Shown here: positions 62,215-64,000 of the stretch, piece by piece
Numbering within the stretch: position 1 is the first letter of the stretch
Layout of the letters: each line of letters opens with the position of its first letter
Notes under the pieces: model-generated
Database searches by the model: none
Told to the model about the DNA's origin: nothing
What the model saw: the letters and a program-made list of their open reading frames with translations, nothing else
Position numbers and translations under genes: made by a program
Assembly (NCBI RefSeq): GCF_004363175.1
Contig: NZ_SNYR01000002.1
Location: forward strand, 496,001-560,000
Reading direction: 5' to 3'
DNA length: 64,000 nt
Origin: Maritalea mobilis
GTDB taxonomy: Bacteria; Pseudomonadota; Alphaproteobacteria; Rhizobiales; Devosiaceae

Positions 62215-62907
62215 ATGATCAATAAATGGAAATCAATCATCATCGCGATCAGCCTTTGCAGCCTTTCTGCTGAGATCAGCCTTGGCAACGACGCGCTTTA
62301 TAAAGCGGTGCAGGATCAAAATGCAGAGATGGTGCAAAGCGAACTGGCTGCGGGTGCCGACGCAAACTATTTCAAAAAAGGCGCCTTCACCGCGCTGGGC
62401 ATGGCTGCCTATAAGGGTGACGCGGAAATCGCAAAACTGTTGATCGACGCAGGCGCAGATGTGAACCAGCCTGTACGGCCCGGCAGTGAAGATCGTCCGC
62501 TTTCGCTGGCCGCTGTGTCCAGCCGCGACGCTGCAGACCTTATTGCCTTGCTGATTGAAAGCGGTGCCGAAACTGAGTTTGAGAGCGGTGAATGGGTGAT
62601 GACGCCATTGCAGTTGGCCATCATGAACCACCGCACCGATCATGCCTTGGCCTTTATCACCGCCGGAGTCGACTTGAATGCGCCAGACAAGGTGGGCGAT
62701 CCGTCCCTGCATGGGGCGATTTATCAACGCAATGAAAAGGTGGTACGGGCGCTCTTGGAAAATGGCGTTGACCCGGCCGTTCTCAATAATGATGGGTTGA
62801 ATGCGTTTCAATTCTCCAAGAAGTGGGAGCGGGAAAGCTTCGCGCTACCACTCTTGAAGGAATATCATCCAGAGTTTTGTGGCTCTAACCCTTGCGACAT
62901 AGAATAA
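62215..62907 (+). CDS. Exported ankyrin-repeat protein
   Basis: 230 residues: a signal peptide (MINKWKSIIIAISLCSLSAEISLG), then about five ankyrin repeats (LYKAVQDQNAEMVQSELAAGADANYF, TALGMAAYKGDAEIAKLLIDAGADVNQ, and so on, each in part). Ankyrin repeats bind protein; a periplasmic ankyrin protein may protect or regulate an enzyme. The start is ATG 62215, backed by GGGAG; a frame opening at 62083 has no ribosome site there. Confidence 0.85.
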   Translation: MINKWKSIIIAISLCSLSAEISLGNDALYKAVQDQNAEMVQSELAAGADANYFKKGAFTALGMAAYKGDAEIAKLLIDAGADVNQPVRPGSEDRPLSLAAVSSRDAADLIALLIESGAETEFESGEWVMTPLQLAIMNHRTDHALAFITAGVDLNAPDKVGDPSLHGAIYQRNEKVVRALLENGVDPAVLNNDGLNAFQFSKKWERESFALPLLKEYHPEFCGSNPCDIE

Positions 62908-63018
62908 AATATAAACGTCGCAAAAATCTGCGCTCTGCTCGCAGAGCGCGGGTATTTCTCGCGCCGCTGTCGGCCGGTGCGCTTGCTGCATAAAACACAG
63001 CTTATACCCACCTCCTCC

Positions 63019-63049
63019 CGTCATCCCAAGGCTTGACCTTGGGATCCAT
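63019..63049 (+). repeat. Palindromic intergenic repeat, copy 1 (forward)
   Basis: Begins CGTCATCCCAAGGCTTGACC and ends GGGATCCAT. A stem (TCCCAAG/CTTGGGA) surrounds a centre with CTTGA. First of four copies in 62908-63555, the family with core CGTCAT..CTTGA..ATCCA. Confidence 0.85.
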
Positions 63050-63115
63050 TTCACGTGTACCAAACCGCAAGCCGACAGCTTCTTTTCTCTGTAGGTGCCA
63101 AGGGGACAGGTGAAT

Positions 63116-63145
63116 TGGATTGCAAGATCAAGTCTTGCAATGACG
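63116..63145 (-). repeat. Palindromic intergenic repeat, copy 2 (reverse)
   Basis: On the minus strand it reads GCGTCATTGCAAGACTTGAT then CTTGCAATCC, with stem ATTGCAAG/CTTGCAAT. Opposite in orientation to copy 1, 67 bases away. Confidence 0.85.
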
Positions 63146-63220
63146 CGGGGGAGATTGACGTGTCCGTCCTCGGCGCCTCCCGGCATTTTCACATGCCGCC
63201 ACCGGACGCTGGCGCGTCCG

Positions 63221-63289
63221 TCCCCGGCACCCCCGCCACTTTTCTTACCGCCGTCGTTCGCTGCGCTCACTTCCCCGGCACCCCCGCCA
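63221..63289. repeat. 18-bp direct repeat, two copies 51 bp apart
   Basis: TCCCCGGCACCCCCGCCA occurs at 63221-63238 and 63272-63289. Both lie within the C-rich part of the intergenic region between copies 2 and 3 of the palindromic repeat. Confidence 0.7.
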
Positions 63290-63337
63290 GATGGTGCCCC
63301 GATTTCGCACCGTGCAGGGCATAGCATCACCCTCTCA

Positions 63338-63367
63338 CGTCATTACTGGACTTGATCCGGTAATCCA
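63338..63367 (+). repeat. Palindromic intergenic repeat, copy 3 (forward)
   Basis: Begins CGTCATTACTGGACTTGATC and ends CGGTAATCCA; stem ATTAC/GTAAT plus CTGG/CCGG-like pairing. Same orientation as copy 1. Confidence 0.85.
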
Positions 63368-63423
63368 TGTAGCGGCAGCATTGAGCAATGCAATTAATGT
63401 TATTTATCCTCGCCGATACTGCT

Positions 63424-63452
63424 TGGACCCCGGATCAAGTCCGGGGTGACGG
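63424..63452 (-). repeat. Palindromic intergenic repeat, copy 4 (reverse)
   Basis: On the minus strand it reads CCGTCACCCCGGACTTGATC then CGGGGTCCA, with stem ACCCCGG/CCGGGGT. This is the best match to the alphaproteobacterial consensus CGTCATNCCGGACTTGATCC. Opposite to copy 3. Confidence 0.88.
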
Positions 63453-63503
63453 CGGTAGATGGTGCGGAGCTGTAAAACTATCAGCGAGGCAAAGAGAAAT
63501 CCC

Positions 63504-63522
63504 CTCCCCTTTTGATGGGGAG
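63504..63522 (-). terminator. Possible terminator hairpin downstream of lysK
   Basis: CTCCCC (63504-63509) pairs with GGGGAG (63517-63522) around a 7-nt loop, and on the minus strand ATTTCTCTTT follows a few bases later. It lies 34 bases beyond the lysK stop. The surrounding sequence resembles a common alphaproteobacterial intergenic motif, so it may also be a repeat. Confidence 0.5.
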
Positions 63523-63555
63523 AGGTTAAGTTTGTGGTGACCACGCAGAGTTCAA

Positions 63556-64000
63556 CTAGACGAATTTTCCGTCCAGTGCCTCGGCGATCAGTTGCTTGGT
63601 TTCTGCCACGCCATAAAGGGCGATGAAAGAGCCGAAGCGTGGCCCTTGATCTTGCCCCAGCAGCACTTGATAAAGCGCTTTGAACCAGTTGCGCAACGGT
63701 TCGAACTCGAACTCTTTGCCGATTTCAAACACAAGGGTTTGAATGGCTTCTGCATCACTTTGGTCTTCCACTTCATCCAAACGTGCGGCCAATTTTTCCA
63801 TGGCAGCGCGTTCTTGATCGGTTGGGGCACGGAACTGTTTGGTTGGCTTCACAAAATCGTTGAAGTAACGAATGGCATAGCCCACCATCCGGTCCAATTC
63901 CGGGTGCGTTTCCGGTGTCGCTTCTGGTGCATAGCGGGTGATGAAGCCCCACAGCACAGATGCATCTGACGCATTTGCAGCCGAAACCAAGTTTAGCAAC
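63556..64000 (-). CDS. lysK: Class I lysyl-tRNA synthetase, C-terminal part, 5' end outside window
   Basis: The last 148 codons of a class I LysRS are visible, reading in from the window edge. The C-terminal pattern LLNLVSAANASDASVLWGFI and the ending GPRFGSFIALYGVAETKQLIAEAL are characteristic. The active-site motifs lie beyond the window. Class I LysRS (LysK) replaces the usual class II enzyme in most alphaproteobacteria. Start outside. Confidence 0.93.
   Translation of the reverse strand, partial: LLNLVSAANASDASVLWGFITRYAPEATPETHPELDRMVGYAIRYFNDFVKPTKQFRAPTDQERAAMEKLAARLDEVEDQSDAEAIQTLVFEIGKEFEFEPLRNWFKALYQVLLGQDQGPRFGSFIALYGVAETKQLIAEALDGKFV

Larger units (their letters stand above)
62908..63555. 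other. Gene-free repeat-rich interval before lysK
   Basis: These 648 bases hold four palindromic repeats in alternating orientation, an 18-bp direct repeat and a hairpin near lysK. Frames that cross it (for example 62845-63330 minus, 161 codons) are made of translated repeats, not a gene. Confidence 0.75.

Noticed and set aside
62845-63330. 161-codon minus-strand frame over the repeat region
   Set aside because: Its protein contains fragments such as KWIPRSSLGMTGG and VIARLDLAIQFT, the well-known translations of intergenic palindromic repeats, and it overlaps the ankyrin gene end.
63019-63452. CRISPR array
   Set aside because: The four repeats alternate in orientation, vary in their stems and have unequal spacing, and no cas genes are present; they are intergenic palindromic repeats.

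Overview
The window looks like a chromosomal segment of an alphaproteobacterium, most likely of the order Hyphomicrobiales (Rhizobiales). This rests on the gene content: 5-aminolevulinate synthase (the C4 haem route), class I lysyl-tRNA synthetase, the block murA / DUF2948 / hisD / UPF0262 / phosphatase / infA / maf / yacG / tRNA-Phe, a PodJ-like polar protein, and several alphaproteobacterial families (DUF2218, ACT_3, TIGR02186). Base composition looks moderate, around half G+C by eye and not counted. A Devosiaceae-like marine genus would fit, but this cannot be decided from the window. No phage, transposase, plasmid or CRISPR genes are visible.

Layout. 1-8.4 kb: the end of a subtilisin-type exported protease, a divergent PfkB-type sugar kinase, and a complete oligopeptide ABC transporter operon (oppBCDF-oppA) closed by a strong terminator. 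8.4-16.6 kb: a glycan cassette. A five-gene plus-strand operon with tight spacing encodes a TPR/GT41 (SPINDLY/OGT-type) glycosyltransferase, CDP-glucose synthesis and dehydration enzymes, an RmlC-type epimerase and a sugar C-methyltransferase. It meets tail-to-tail a three-gene minus-strand operon (hexapeptide acyltransferase, SDR reductase/epimerase, CmcI-type methyltransferase). Together they could make a CDP-linked branched, decorated deoxyhexose and perhaps transfer it to protein. 16.7-20.8 kb: a second PfkB kinase, then copper defence: a multicopper oxidase and a CueR-type promoter that appears to drive a 49-residue protein plus cueR. 21-27 kb: the conserved housekeeping block, with UPF0262 and the low-molecular-weight phosphatase fused into one gene.

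27-41 kb: tRNA-Thr, a small secreted Cys-rich protein, ung, an amine-oxidising flavoenzyme, a serine hydrolase, pcp, gabD, an orphan Mur-ligase-like enzyme with a Cys-rich tail, tspO, a DUF2975/XRE pair, hemA with a possible FNR-type box, an ACT protein, and a hybrid histidine kinase divergent from a LuxR/FixJ-type regulator whose phospho-acceptor Asp is Asn. 41-50 kb: a large DUF2339 membrane protein, two small ABM/NIPSNAP ferredoxin-like proteins, a LuxR response regulator, and a MerR regulator divergent from the PodJ-like protein. 50-57 kb: a TauE/TIGR02186/DUF3429/GNAT operon, convergent with a ligase-associated DNA-repair operon (Lhr-type helicase and PdeM nuclease) that has an AAC(6')-like acetyltransferase between the two repair genes. 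57-64 kb: an SDR, a MATE exporter, pyrD, DUF952, an S24-type self-cleaving repressor, a membrane LytTR protein, an ankyrin protein, a 650-bp repeat mosaic with four alternating copies of an alphaproteobacterial palindromic repeat, and the 3' part of lysK.

The strongest candidates for new biology are the TPR-GT41/CDP-deoxysugar cassette, the CueR-driven 49-residue protein, the acetyltransferase inside the repair operon, the UPF0262-phosphatase fusion and the Asp-less response regulator.
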